Shown piece by piece: positions 50,569 to 58,979 of a stretch of DNA of 64,000 nt. This stretch comes from JAEVLT01 sp050496765 (GTDB lineage Bacteria > Bacillota > Bacilli > Bacillales > Cytobacillaceae): assembly GCF_050496765.1 (NCBI RefSeq), contig NZ_JBNWEO010000017.1, positions 124,001 through 188,000 of the forward strand. The letters run 5' to 3'. The notes under the pieces were generated by a model. That model was not told the origin of the DNA, searched no databases, and saw only the letters and a program-made list of their open reading frames with translations. A program made the position numbers and the translations under genes. Position 1 is the stretch's first letter, and every line of letters starts with the position of its first letter.

Positions 50569-52650
50569 ATGGCAAGAGAGTTCTCCTTGGAAAAGACTCG
50601 CAATATCGGGATCATGGCCCATATTGATGCTGGTAAGACGACGACAACTGAGCGTATCCTTTATTATACCGGCCGCATCCACAAAATTGGTGAAACTCAT
50701 GAAGGCGCGTCCCAAATGGACTGGATGGAACAAGAGCAAGAGCGCGGTATTACCATTACGTCTGCTGCAACAACTGCCCAGTGGAAAAATCACCGCGTTA
50801 ACATCATTGACACTCCAGGACACGTAGACTTCACTGTCGAAGTTGAGCGTTCACTAAGGGTGCTTGATGGCGCAGTCGCTGTACTAGATGCACAATCTGG
50901 TGTAGAACCGCAAACTGAAACAGTTTGGCGCCAAGCAACAACATATGGCGTCCCTCGTATTGTGTTTGTCAATAAGATGGACAAGATTGGTGCTGACTTC
51001 TTATACTCTGTTGGTACAATGCATGACCGTCTTCAAGCAAATGCACACCCAATTCAGCTTCCGATCGGCGCTGAAGACCAGTTCGAAGCAATCATTGACC
51101 TAGTCGAAATGAGAGCACATTTCTATACCAATGATCTTGGAACGGATATTGAAGTAAAAGAAATTCCTGAAGAGTTTAAAGCGCAAGCTGAAGAATACCA
51201 TGAAAAATTGGTTGAAGCGGTTGCTGAACTTGATGAGGAACTTATGGAAAAATACCTTGGTGGAGAAGAAATCTCTGTTGAGGAATTAAAAGCTGCTATT
51301 CGTAAAGGTACATGTAACGTTGAATTTTATCCAGTGCTTTGCGGTTCGGCTTTTAAAAACAAAGGTGTCCAATTAATGCTTGACGCAGTAATTGATTACC
51401 TTCCATCACCATTGGATGTACCTTCTATTAAAGGTCATGCGGTAGATGATGAGGAAGATTTGGTTGAGCGTCATTCAAGCGACGAAGAGCCATTCTCTGC
51501 TCTAGCGTTTAAAGTTATGACAGACCCTTATGTTGGTAAATTGACATTCTTCCGCGTGTACTCCGGTACATTGGATTCCGGATCATATGTCCAGAACTCA
51601 ACAAAGGGCAAGCGCGAGCGCATCGGCCGTATTCTGCAAATGCACGCAAACCACCGTCAAGAAATTTCAAAAGTATATGCCGGTGATATTGCCGCAGCTG
51701 TAGGATTGAAAGATACAACAACCGGTGATACGTTATGTGATGAAAAAAATCCGGTAATCTTAGAGTCCATGCAGTTCCCAGAGCCGGTAATCCAGCTTTC
51801 TGTTGAGCCTAAATCAAAAGCTGACCAAGATAAGATGACAACGGCTTTACAAAAGCTTCAAGAAGAAGACCCAACATTCCGTGCCCATACCGATCCGGAA
51901 ACAGGTCAAACAATCATCGCTGGTATGGGTGAACTTCACCTTGATATCATCGTTGACCGTATGCGCCGTGAATTTAAAGTCGAGGCAAACGTTGGTGCAC
52001 CGCAGGTTGCCTACCGTGAGACGTTCCGCTCTTCTGCACAAGTTCAAGGTAAGTTTGCCCGTCAATCTGGTGGTCGCGGACAGTACGGTGATGTATGGAT
52101 CGAATTCTCGCCAAATGAAGAAGGAAAAGGATTCGAATTTGAAAATGCCATTGTCGGTGGTGTTGTTCCGCGTGAATACATCCCTGCAGTTGAAGCTGGT
52201 TTGAAAGATGCTCTAGAAAGAGGAGTACTCGCTGGCTATCCATTAGTGGATATCAAAGCAAAACTTTATGATGGTTCTTACCATGATGTTGACTCTTCCG
52301 AAATGGCATTTAAGATTGCCGCTTCCTTGGCTTTAAGAAATGCAGCATCAAAGTGTAACCCTGTTATCCTTGAGCCAGTCATGCGTGTAGAAGTGGTAAT
52401 TCCTGAAGAATATCTTGGTGATATTATGGGGCAAATTACTTCTCGCCGTGGACGCGTTGAAGGGATGGAAGCTCGCGGTAATGCGCAAGTGGTTCGTGCA
52501 ATGGTTCCACTTTCAGAAATGTTTGGATATGCAACAGCACTTCGTTCAAGTACACAAGGACGTGGAGTATTCTCCATGCACTTTGACCACTACGAAGAAG
52601 TACCAAAATCAATTTCTGAAGAAATCATCAAAAAAAATAAAGGTGAATAA
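50569..52650 (+). CDS. fusA: Translation elongation factor G
   Basis: GTPase that drives ribosomal translocation. 693 residues with G1 AHIDAGKTT, switch region RGITI, G3 DTPGHVDF and G4 NKMDKIG in the N-terminal G domain, followed by domains II-V (domain IV with GRGQYGDVWIEF and VVPREYIPAVEAG). The start is ATG 50569 with AAGGAAGGAG upstream. The fusidic-acid target regions look wild type by eye. tuf follows under an additional promoter. Confidence 0.97.
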   Translation: MAREFSLEKTRNIGIMAHIDAGKTTTTERILYYTGRIHKIGETHEGASQMDWMEQEQERGITITSAATTAQWKNHRVNIIDTPGHVDFTVEVERSLRVLDGAVAVLDAQSGVEPQTETVWRQATTYGVPRIVFVNKMDKIGADFLYSVGTMHDRLQANAHPIQLPIGAEDQFEAIIDLVEMRAHFYTNDLGTDIEVKEIPEEFKAQAEEYHEKLVEAVAELDEELMEKYLGGEEISVEELKAAIRKGTCNVEFYPVLCGSAFKNKGVQLMLDAVIDYLPSPLDVPSIKGHAVDDEEDLVERHSSDEEPFSALAFKVMTDPYVGKLTFFRVYSGTLDSGSYVQNSTKGKRERIGRILQMHANHRQEISKVYAGDIAAAVGLKDTTTGDTLCDEKNPVILESMQFPEPVIQLSVEPKSKADQDKMTTALQKLQEEDPTFRAHTDPETGQTIIAGMGELHLDIIVDRMRREFKVEANVGAPQVAYRETFRSSAQVQGKFARQSGGRGQYGDVWIEFSPNEEGKGFEFENAIVGGVVPREYIPAVEAGLKDALERGVLAGYPLVDIKAKLYDGSYHDVDSSEMAFKIAASLALRNAASKCNPVILEPVMRVEVVIPEEYLGDIMGQITSRRGRVEGMEARGNAQVVRAMVPLSEMFGYATALRSSTQGRGVFSMHFDHYEEVPKSISEEIIKKNKGE

Positions 52651-52679
52651 TTGATTTTCACCTTTGTATAAAGTATAAC
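52651..52679 (+). promoter_or_regulatory. tuf promoter
   Basis: TTGATT (52651-52656) and TATAAC (52674-52679), 17-bp spacer, starting on the first base after the fusA stop. It allows EF-Tu to be made in excess over the rest of the operon. Confidence 0.65.
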
Positions 52680-52694
52680 TACTTATGTAAGAAT

Positions 52695-52729
52695 GGAAAC
52701 TGTAATGTTAGGACAACCTTGCAGTTTCC
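52695..52729 (+). other. tuf leader hairpin
   Basis: GGAAACTG (52695-52702) pairs with CAGTTTCC (52722-52729) with a 19-base loop and no T tract. It lies about 45 bases before tuf and could protect the 5' end of the message. Confidence 0.6.
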
Positions 52730-52774
52730 AACACCAATATATTTAACTTTTTAATTTAGAGGAGGATTTTCCTA

Positions 52775-53962
52775 ATGGCAAAAGCTAAATTCGATCGCTC
52801 AAAGCCACACGTTAACATTGGTACGATTGGTCACGTTGACCACGGTAAAACAACTTTAACAGCTGCAATCACTTCTGTACTTGCAAAACAAGGTAAAGCA
52901 GAAGCTCGTGCATATGATCAAATCGACGGAGCTCCAGAAGAAAGAGAGCGCGGAATCACAATCTCTACTGCTCACGTTGAATACGAAACTGACAACCGTC
53001 ACTATGCACACGTTGACTGCCCAGGACACGCTGACTATGTTAAAAACATGATCACTGGTGCTGCTCAAATGGACGGCGGTATCTTAGTTGTATCTGCAAC
53101 AGACGGCCCAATGCCACAAACTCGTGAACACATCCTTCTTTCTCGTCAAGTAGGTGTTCCTTACCTTGTTGTATTCATGAACAAGTGCGATATGGTTGAC
53201 GACGAAGAATTACTAGAACTAGTTGAAATGGAAATTCGTGACCTTTTAACTGAATACGAATTCCCTGGTGATGATACTCCGGTCATCAAAGGTTCTGCTC
53301 TTAAAGCGCTTGAAGGTGACGCAGCTTGGGAAGAAAAAATCATCGAGCTTATGAATGCTGTTGATGAATATATCCCAACTCCAGAGCGCGACACTGAAAA
53401 ACCATTCATGATGCCTGTTGAGGACGTATTCTCAATCACTGGTCGTGGTACTGTTGCAACTGGTCGTGTAGAGCGCGGTCAAGTTCGCGTTGGTGACGTT
53501 GTTGAAATCGTAGGTTTCACTGAAGAGCCAAAATCTACAACTGTAACGGGTGTAGAAATGTTCCGTAAGCTTCTTGACTATGCAGAAGCTGGTGACAACA
53601 TTGGTGCCCTTCTTCGTGGTGTAGCACGTGAAGAAATCGAGCGTGGTCAAGTATTGGCTAAACCAAAGTCAATTACTCCACACACAAAGTTCAAAGCACA
53701 AGTATACGTGTTATCGAAAGAAGAAGGTGGACGTCATACTCCATTCTTCTCAAACTACCGTCCACAATTCTATTTCCGTACTTCTGATATCACTGGTATC
53801 GTACATCTTCCAGAAGGCGTAGAAATGGTAATGCCTGGCGACAACATTGAAATGACTGTTGAGCTTATCGCTCCAGTTGCAATTGAAGAAGGAACAAAGT
53901 TCTCAATTCGTGAAGGCGGCCGTACAGTAGGCGCTGGATCTGTTTCTCAAATCATTGAATAA
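52775..53962 (+). CDS. tuf: Translation elongation factor Tu
   Basis: Delivers aminoacyl-tRNA to the ribosome. 395 residues with GHVDHGKTTLTAAI (P-loop), the RGITISTAHVEYE effector region, DCPGHADY and NKCD in the G domain, then beta-barrel domains II and III ending in GAGSVSQIIE. The start is ATG 52775 behind AGAGGAGG. Codon use is strongly biased, as expected for a very highly expressed gene. A strong terminator closes the transcript. Confidence 0.98.
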   Translation: MAKAKFDRSKPHVNIGTIGHVDHGKTTLTAAITSVLAKQGKAEARAYDQIDGAPEERERGITISTAHVEYETDNRHYAHVDCPGHADYVKNMITGAAQMDGGILVVSATDGPMPQTREHILLSRQVGVPYLVVFMNKCDMVDDEELLELVEMEIRDLLTEYEFPGDDTPVIKGSALKALEGDAAWEEKIIELMNAVDEYIPTPERDTEKPFMMPVEDVFSITGRGTVATGRVERGQVRVGDVVEIVGFTEEPKSTTVTGVEMFRKLLDYAEAGDNIGALLRGVAREEIERGQVLAKPKSITPHTKFKAQVYVLSKEEGGRHTPFFSNYRPQFYFRTSDITGIVHLPEGVEMVMPGDNIEMTVELIAPVAIEEGTKFSIREGGRTVGAGSVSQIIE

Positions 53963-53976
53963 TCAAAAGAATGAAA

Positions 53977-54016
53977 AGAAAAGCAGGCGGGTGACGGTCC
54001 GCCTGCTTTCTTTTTT
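53977..54016 (+). terminator. Terminator after tuf
   Basis: AAAGCAGGCGG (53980-53990) pairs with CCGCCTGCTTT (53999-54009), followed by CTTTTTT. It marks the end of the str operon. Confidence 0.92.
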
Positions 54017-54086
54017 GCAAAAAACCCTCTTCGAAACTGAGGGCACTGAAAAACCTTCAGTTTTTCAAAGTGATTAAGTAACATAT

Positions 54087-54138
54087 AAAAAAGATGACTC
54101 TAAAATTCCAAAAAATTGAATTTTGAGTCATCTTTTTT
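54087..54138. terminator. Bidirectional hairpin at the 3' end of the IS1182-like remnant
   Basis: AAAAAAGATGACTC-T-AAAATTC pairs with GAATTTT-GAGTCATCTTTTTT, giving A- and T-flanked stems on both strands. It probably terminated the transposase gene and blocks read-in. Confidence 0.8.
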
Positions 54139-54166
54139 GATCAAATGGGGTATTTTTCCCCTTATT

Positions 54167-54769
54167 TTAATCCATTAGTTTCAATATTCTTTTCAAATTC
54201 ACCGTAAATATTGCCATGGCGCCTTGCAATTCCATGCCAAATAGACCCGAGGAATTCGCTACATCGTACCCGTGTCTGTGTTTTAATTCACTATTTTTAG
54301 CCTCTATTTTATAGCGCTCTTTTGATTTTTCTTTAAAATAGTCGCTTTCTTGAAATTTTGCCTGTTCTGTATGCACATTTGATTTGATACTTACAGAATA
54401 TGTTTTACTTTTCGCACTTTCTTTATAACATCCCTCTTTAAATGGACATTGTTTACATTTATTTATATCAAAATAGTATGTATCTAGTTGATTTTTACCT
54501 ACATCTTTTTTACCTTGGCGAGCTTTCCTTATAGCCATATGTCCTGCTTTACAGACATACATTCCAGCATCTTTATTAAATTCAAATTCATCTTCTTTTG
54601 TACGGAAACCTTGTGTTAAGGCAGGGTTTAATTTAGAAACTAGTTTTATTTCATTCTCATTTGCGTATTGGATATTCCCTTTTTCAGAATAAGCTGCATC
54701 ACCAATGACAGTTTCAATTTCCATTCCGGCTTCTTTTCCATTTTTTAGGGTCACTTTTTCAGTGGCCTC
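54167..54769 (-). pseudogene. IS1182-family transposase, C-terminal fragment
   Basis: About 195-200 codons of a transposase that is normally roughly twice that or more. It starts mid-protein at about EKVTLKNGKEAGMEIETVIG and retains IGDAAYSEKGNI (part of the DDE core), a cysteine-rich stretch CKQCPFKEGCYK, the late acidic/basic segment ERYKIEAKNSELKHRHGYDV and the C terminus. The N-terminal portion with the first catalytic aspartate is missing, and an in-frame TAG lies just beyond the inverted repeat. It cannot make an active enzyme. Confidence 0.85.
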
Positions 54770-54826
54770 TCGAAACTAGGTAAGTATTTCTTTGTGCGGA
54801 ATGAGCCGGAAAACCTGCAAATTTAA

Positions 54827-54880
54827 TTGACAATTACTTTATTTCTTGTTAAATTAGATTAAACCGATAAAAACACTTGG
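54827..54880 (+). promoter_or_regulatory. yezD promoter with the operator-like element shared with cysK
   Basis: TTGACA (54827-54832), 17-bp spacer, extended -10 TGT-TAAATT (54850-54855), then AACCGATAAAAACACTTGG (54862-54880). Promoter, spacing and dyad mirror cysK (1364-1418). GGTATTA just after it can pair with the TTAAACC start, forming an imperfect palindrome. A CymR-type repressor is the likely reader. Confidence 0.65.
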
Positions 54881-54991
54881 TATTATAATGGCATTTATAT
54901 ATTTTCTAAGAATCGTTGCCTGATACATGTTGCAGCTGCAATCGCAGCATCTTGCTCACCGCTGGATTTTGATTGTATTGGAGGGGGTAAA

Positions 54992-55135
54992 GTGGAAAAT
55001 CCTGAAAAGCTTGAGGAAGTGTTCGGACATCTGAAAAAATTATTGGGAACATTAAACTTTGGTTCAATTACCCTTGTTGTTCAAAATGGCAAGGTTGTAC
55101 AAATAGAAAAAAATGAAAAAGTAAGGTTAAAATGA
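54992..55135 (+). CDS. yezD: YezD-like small protein (DUF2292 family)
   Basis: A 47-residue protein from GTG 54992 behind GGAGGGGG (54980-54987). The family core LNFGSITLVVQNGKVVQIEK occupies residues 21-40, preceded by a short charged helix (EEVFGHLKKLLG). I recognise it as the YezD/DUF2292 family, whose members often lie with sulfur or cysteine genes; its molecular role is unknown. Its promoter resembles that of cysK, which supports a link to sulfur metabolism. In B. subtilis it is not at this locus. A strong terminator follows, so it is a single-gene unit. Confidence 0.82.
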   Translation: MENPEKLEEVFGHLKKLLGTLNFGSITLVVQNGKVVQIEKNEKVRLK

Positions 55136-55151
55136 AATCAGCTTCATCCAA

Positions 55152-55189
55152 AAAGAGCAGCACCTCCTAAAGGTGTTGCTCTTTATTTT
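55152..55189 (+). terminator. Terminator after yezD
   Basis: A 14-bp stem AAAGAGCAGCACCT/AGGTGTTGCTCTTT (two G-T pairs) with a 5-base loop, then ATTTT. Confidence 0.9.
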
Positions 55190-55273
55190 GCACTTTATAA
55201 TGTACTAATTATATAGAAGAAAGTAGGAAAAAGGCAAATACGAATTTGCTTCACTCTCCACTCAGATACGAAC

Positions 55274-55302
55274 TTGAAAATAGGAACGGGACTATGTATA
55301 AT
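55274..55302 (+). promoter_or_regulatory. S10 operon promoter, upstream
   Basis: TTGAAA (55274-55279) and TATAAT (55297-55302), 17-bp spacer. One of two tandem promoters before rpsJ. Confidence 0.7.
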
Positions 55303-55342
55303 AAAAAAGCACGTTTGCATCTCAAGATTTCTAAAGAAAACC

Positions 55343-55371
55343 TTGCGTTTGCACAGTGATTTATGTATAAT
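55343..55371 (+). promoter_or_regulatory. S10 operon promoter, downstream
   Basis: TTGCGT (55343-55348) and TATAAT (55366-55371), 17-bp spacer, about 135 bases before rpsJ. Confidence 0.75.
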
Positions 55372-55380
55372 AGACAATGT

Positions 55381-55486
55381 TGGACTTTGACTGCGTTGAT
55401 GCGGGAGGTTGCTGACACACCCGGCCGCTTTGCCATGGCGCGTGTGCAGGAAAATTTCCGCGGAGAATGTCTATTTTTAAAATAGG
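55381..55486 (+). promoter_or_regulatory. Conserved rpsJ (S10) leader
   Basis: A GC-rich leader containing GGGAGGTTGCTGACACACC, then GGCCGCTTTGCCATGG and GTGTGCAGGAAAATTTCCGC. I recall near-identical sequence before rpsJ in B. subtilis. CACAC and GTGTG can pair around the GCTTTGCC core. Its regulator, if any, is unknown. Confidence 0.55.
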
Positions 55487-55505
55487 CGAAAAAGGAGGGA
55501 AAATA

Positions 55506-55814
55506 ATGGCAAAACAAAAAATTCGTATCCGTTTAAAAGCATATGATCACAGAATCCTTGATCAATCTGCAGAGAAAATTGTGGAGACAGCGAAACGTTC
55601 AGGTGCTGCTGTATCTGGTCCAATTCCGCTTCCAACCGAAAAATCTGTCTATACGATTCTTCGTGCGGTTCATAAGTACAAAGATTCCCGTGAGCAATTT
55701 GAGATGCGGACACATAAACGTCTAATCGACATTGTAAATCCAACTCCACAAACAGTTGATTCATTAATGCGTTTAGACTTACCATCCGGTGTTGATATTG
55801 AAATTAAACTTTAA
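55506..55814 (+). CDS. rpsJ: Ribosomal protein S10
   Basis: 30S head protein that also acts as NusE, binding NusB at boxA for rRNA antitermination, which links it to the rRNA leaders in this window. 102 residues beginning MAKQKIRIRLKAYDHRILDQ, with the conserved HKYKDSREQFEMRTHKRLID loop. ATG 55506 with AAGGAGGG; the longer ORF lies in the leader. Confidence 0.97.
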   Translation: MAKQKIRIRLKAYDHRILDQSAEKIVETAKRSGAAVSGPIPLPTEKSVYTILRAVHKYKDSREQFEMRTHKRLIDIVNPTPQTVDSLMRLDLPSGVDIEIKL

Positions 55815-55853
55815 TCGAAATAAATTGAAGAAAAACTAGGAGGTGTGACTTAC

Positions 55854-56480
55854 ATGACCAAAGGAATCTTAGGAAGAAAAATCGGTATGACTCAAGTATT
55901 TGCAGAAAACGGCGATCTAATCCCTGTAACAGTTGTTGAGGCAGCTGGAAACGTTGTTCTTCAAAAGAAATCAGTTGAAACTGATGGTTACGAAGCAATT
56001 CAAATTGGTTTTGAAGATAAACGTGAAAAGTTGGCAAACAAACCTGAAAAAGGGCATACAGCTAAAGCGAATACTGCTCCTAAGCGCTTCATTCGCGAAT
56101 TCCGCGGAGTTGACTTAGCAGGATATGAGGTTGGTCAAGAAGTCAAAGTTGATATTTTCGCCGCAGGCGATGTAGTAGATGTAACAGGAATTTCAAAGGG
56201 TAAAGGTTTCCAAGGCTCAATCAAGCGCCACGGACAATCTCGCGGACCAATGGCACACGGTTCACGTTACCACCGTCGCCCTGGTTCAATGGGTCCTGTT
56301 GCTCCAAACCGCGTATTCAAAGGAAAAGCATTACCAGGTCAAATGGGTGGCGAACAAGTAACCGTACAAAACCTTGAGATCGTGAAAGTAGATACTGAAC
56401 GGAACCTTTTATTGATTAAGGGAAACGTGCCAGGAGCTAAAAAAGCGTTAGTGAAAATCAAAAGTGCAATTAAAGCATAA
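55854..56480 (+). CDS. rplC: Ribosomal protein L3
   Basis: Early-assembling 50S protein whose loop reaches the peptidyl-transferase centre. 208 residues, starting TKGILGRKIGMTQVFAENG after the methionine. The central GKGFQGSIKRHGQSRGPMAH region and GQMGGEQVTVQNL are typical. ATG 55854 with AGGAGGTG upstream. Confidence 0.97.
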   Translation: MTKGILGRKIGMTQVFAENGDLIPVTVVEAAGNVVLQKKSVETDGYEAIQIGFEDKREKLANKPEKGHTAKANTAPKRFIREFRGVDLAGYEVGQEVKVDIFAAGDVVDVTGISKGKGFQGSIKRHGQSRGPMAHGSRYHRRPGSMGPVAPNRVFKGKALPGQMGGEQVTVQNLEIVKVDTERNLLLIKGNVPGAKKALVKIKSAIKA

Positions 56481-56509
56481 TTGACATCGTAAGAAAGGAG
56501 GAAATAGGA

Positions 56510-57133
56510 ATGCCGAAAGTAACATTATATAACCAAAGCGGTTCACAAGTTGGTGAAATCGAACTAAATGAATCCGTGTTTGGTATTGAACCTAACCAAC
56601 ATGTATTATTTGAAGCAATTATCATGCAAAGAGCTTCCTTACGCCAAGGAACACATAAAGTGAAAAATCGTTCTGAAGTGAGCGGTGGCGGACGTAAGCC
56701 ATGGCGTCAAAAAGGAACGGGACGCGCGCGTCAAGGTTCCATTCGTTCTCCGCAATGGCGCGGTGGCGGTACAGTGTTCGGTCCAGTTCCACGCAGCTAC
56801 AGCTATAAACTACCGAAAAAAGTTCGCCGTTTAGCGATCAAATCTGCACTTTCTTCCAAAGTATTGGAGGAGAATATTTTCGTTTTAGAAAGCCTCGCTT
56901 TCGAAACACCGAAAACAAAAGACTTCAAAGCTGTTTTAAATGGTCTTTCTGTTGACAAAAAAGCGCTTGTTGTGACAGCGGATCTTGATGAAAATGTTGC
57001 GTTATCTGCACGCAATATCCCAGGAGTGACAGTTGTAACAGCCAACAGCGTAAATGTATTAGATGTCGTTAGCCATGATAAGTTGATCATAACAAAAGCA
57101 GCGGTTGAAAAAGTAGAGGAGGTGCTTGCATAA
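56510..57133 (+). CDS. rplD: Ribosomal protein L4
   Basis: 50S protein lining the exit tunnel; in E. coli it also represses the S10 operon. 207 residues with the tunnel loop GRKPWRQKGTGRARQGSIRS (around residues 64-83) and FGPVPRSY. The start is ATG 56510 with AAAGGAGG. The stop overlaps the rplW start by one base. Confidence 0.97.
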   Translation: MPKVTLYNQSGSQVGEIELNESVFGIEPNQHVLFEAIIMQRASLRQGTHKVKNRSEVSGGGRKPWRQKGTGRARQGSIRSPQWRGGGTVFGPVPRSYSYKLPKKVRRLAIKSALSSKVLEENIFVLESLAFETPKTKDFKAVLNGLSVDKKALVVTADLDENVALSARNIPGVTVVTANSVNVLDVVSHDKLIITKAAVEKVEEVLA

Positions 57134-57417
57134 TGGATGCACGCGATATCATTAAGCGCCCCGTTATCACTGAACGTTCTTCCGATTTAATGGCTGAAAA
57201 AAAATATACGTTTGATGTTGATGTTCGAGCGAACAAAACACAAGTAAAAGATGCTATTGAAGAAATTTTCGACGTTAAGGTTGAGAAAGTAAACATCATG
57301 AATTACAAAGGTAAATTCAAACGTATGGGTAAATTTGGCGGTTACACGAACAAACGCCGCAAAGCTATCGTGAAATTGACTGCAGATAGCAAAGAAATCG
57401 AAATCTTTGAAGCATAA
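57133..57417 (+). CDS. rplW: Ribosomal protein L23
   Basis: 50S protein at the tunnel exit, the docking site for signal recognition particle and trigger factor. 94 residues; IIKRPVITERSSDLMAEKKY at the N terminus and GYTNKRRKAIVKL near the end are typical. It starts within the last base of the rplD stop; GAGGTG upstream lies inside rplD. Confidence 0.97.
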   Translation: MDARDIIKRPVITERSSDLMAEKKYTFDVDVRANKTQVKDAIEEIFDVKVEKVNIMNYKGKFKRMGKFGGYTNKRRKAIVKLTADSKEIEIFEA

Positions 57418-57446
57418 GATTCTATCAAGAAGAGGAGGGAAATGAA

Positions 57447-58277
57447 ATGGCGATTAAAAAGTACAAACCTACCTCCAACGGTCGCCGCGGAATGACTGTT
57501 TCTGATTTTGCTGAAATCACAACAAGCACTCCAGAAAAATCTCTTTTAGCACCATTAAAGAGAAAAGGCGGCCGTAACAACCAAGGTAAGTTAACTGTTC
57601 GTCATCAAGGTGGCGGCCATAAGCGCCAATACCGTATTATCGACTTTAAACGCGATAAAGATGGCATTCCTGGACGCGTTGCCACTATCGAATACGATCC
57701 AAACCGGTCTGCAAATATTGCATTAATCAATTATGTGGATGGTGAAAAACGTTACATTCTAGCGCCAAAGAATCTAGAGGTTGGCATGGAAGTAATGTCT
57801 GGACCAGATGCTGATATCAAAGTTGGGAATGCACTTCCATTAGCAAATATCCCTGTTGGTACAGTGGTTCACAACATCGAATTAAAACCAGGAAAAGGCG
57901 GCCAGCTCGTACGTTCTGCTGGAACTTCTGCACAGGTTCTTGGTAAAGAAGGAAAATATGTTCTTGTGCGCTTGACATCAGGCGAAGTTCGTATGATTCT
58001 TGCTACTTGCCGTGCATCCATTGGTCAAGTTGGAAACGAGCAACACGAACTAATCAACATTGGTAAAGCAGGACGTTCACGCTGGTTAGGCAAACGCCCA
58101 ACGGTTCGCGGATCTGTTATGAACCCTAATGATCACCCGCACGGTGGTGGTGAAGGACGTGCGCCAATCGGACGCAAGTCACCAATGTCTCCTTGGGGTA
58201 AACCAACTCTTGGATACAAAACACGTAAGAAGAAAAACAAATCCGACAAGTTTATTGTACGTCGTCGTAAAAAATAA
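57447..58277 (+). CDS. rplB: Ribosomal protein L2
   Basis: Universally conserved 50S protein near the peptidyl-transferase centre. 276 residues with KRKGGRNNQGKLTVRHQGGG at about 38-57 and the highly conserved VRGSVMNPNDHPHGGGEGR loop, including the histidine of the active-centre region. The start is ATG 57447 with GAGGAGGG. Confidence 0.98.
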   Translation: MAIKKYKPTSNGRRGMTVSDFAEITTSTPEKSLLAPLKRKGGRNNQGKLTVRHQGGGHKRQYRIIDFKRDKDGIPGRVATIEYDPNRSANIALINYVDGEKRYILAPKNLEVGMEVMSGPDADIKVGNALPLANIPVGTVVHNIELKPGKGGQLVRSAGTSAQVLGKEGKYVLVRLTSGEVRMILATCRASIGQVGNEQHELINIGKAGRSRWLGKRPTVRGSVMNPNDHPHGGGEGRAPIGRKSPMSPWGKPTLGYKTRKKKNKSDKFIVRRRKK

Positions 58278-58337
58278 CGGGATTGAACTACGGTTCAACA
58301 AAAGAACCGTAGACCAATCACGAAGGGAGGTTCACTC

Positions 58338-58616
58338 ATGGGTCGCAGCTTAAAAAAAGGACCTTTTGTTGATGATCATTTAATGAAAAAGATCGAGAAC
58401 TTAAATGAAACGGATAAAAAACAAGTTGTGAAAACTTGGTCACGCCGTTCTACGATCTTCCCGCAATTCATCGGCCATACTGTTGCTGTTTATGATGGCC
58501 GCAAACATGTGCCTGTCTATATCACTGAAGACATGGTTGGTCACAAGCTTGGAGAATTTGCTCCAACTCGTACTTACAAAGGTCATGCCGGTGATGACAA
58601 GAAAACAAGACGTTAA
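58338..58616 (+). CDS. rpsS: Ribosomal protein S19
   Basis: 30S head protein contacting S13 and the A-site finger. 92 residues beginning MGRSLKKGPFVDDHLMKKI, with SRRSTIFPQFIGHTVAVYDG and GEFAPTRTYKGH. The start is ATG 58338 with GAAGGGAGG upstream. Confidence 0.97.
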   Translation: MGRSLKKGPFVDDHLMKKIENLNETDKKQVVKTWSRRSTIFPQFIGHTVAVYDGRKHVPVYITEDMVGHKLGEFAPTRTYKGHAGDDKKTRR

Positions 58617-58634
58617 TGAGAGGAGGGCATCTGC

Positions 58635-58976
58635 ATGCAAGCTAAAGCTGTTGCAAGAACAGTTCGTATTGCACCTCGTAAAGCGCGTTTAGTCGTAGAT
58701 TTAATTCGAGGAAAGCAAGTTGGTGAAGCCGTAGCAATCTTAAATTTAACTCCAAGGGCTGCTTCTCCAATCGTTGAGAAAGTTTTAAAATCAGCTATGG
58801 CAAACGCCGAGCACAATTACGAAATGGACGTAAACAATTTGGTTGTTGCGCAAGCATTCGTTGACGAAGGACCAACATTGAAACGCTTCCGTCCTCGGGC
58901 AATGGGCCGTGCAAGCCAAATTAACAAGCGTACTAGCCACATTACAATCGTTTTATCAGAAAAGAAGGAGGGATAA
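58635..58976 (+). CDS. rplV: Ribosomal protein L22
   Basis: 50S protein whose hairpin lines the exit tunnel (macrolide region). 113 residues with VRIAPRKARLVVDLIRGK near the N terminus and PTLKRFRPRAMGRASQINKR, the tunnel hairpin, near the end; its sequence looks wild type. The start is ATG 58635 behind GAGAGGAGGG. Confidence 0.97.
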   Translation: MQAKAVARTVRIAPRKARLVVDLIRGKQVGEAVAILNLTPRAASPIVEKVLKSAMANAEHNYEMDVNNLVVAQAFVDEGPTLKRFRPRAMGRASQINKRTSHITIVLSEKKEG

Positions 58977-58979
58977 TCA

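Larger units (their letters stand above)
54039..54769 (-). mobile_element. Internally deleted IS1182-like element with intact ends
   Basis: The ends GAGGGCACTGAAAAACC (left) and, inverted, GAGGCCACTGAAAAAGTG (right) are similar inverted repeats. The 8-bp TCGAAACT occurs directly outside both (54031-54038 and 54770-54777), a likely target duplication. The 731-bp body keeps only the C-terminal part of a transposase, joined straight to the right end. It sits between tuf and the S10 operon. Confidence 0.8.

Noticed and set aside
50329..50823. ORF of 164 codons on the - strand across rpsG and fusA
   Set aside because: Shadow of two highly conserved, codon-biased genes; no independent support.
55188..55215. 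Third S10 promoter (TTGCAC with TATATA, 16-bp spacer)
   Set aside because: It overlaps the T tract of the yezD terminator and is weaker than the two promoters downstream.
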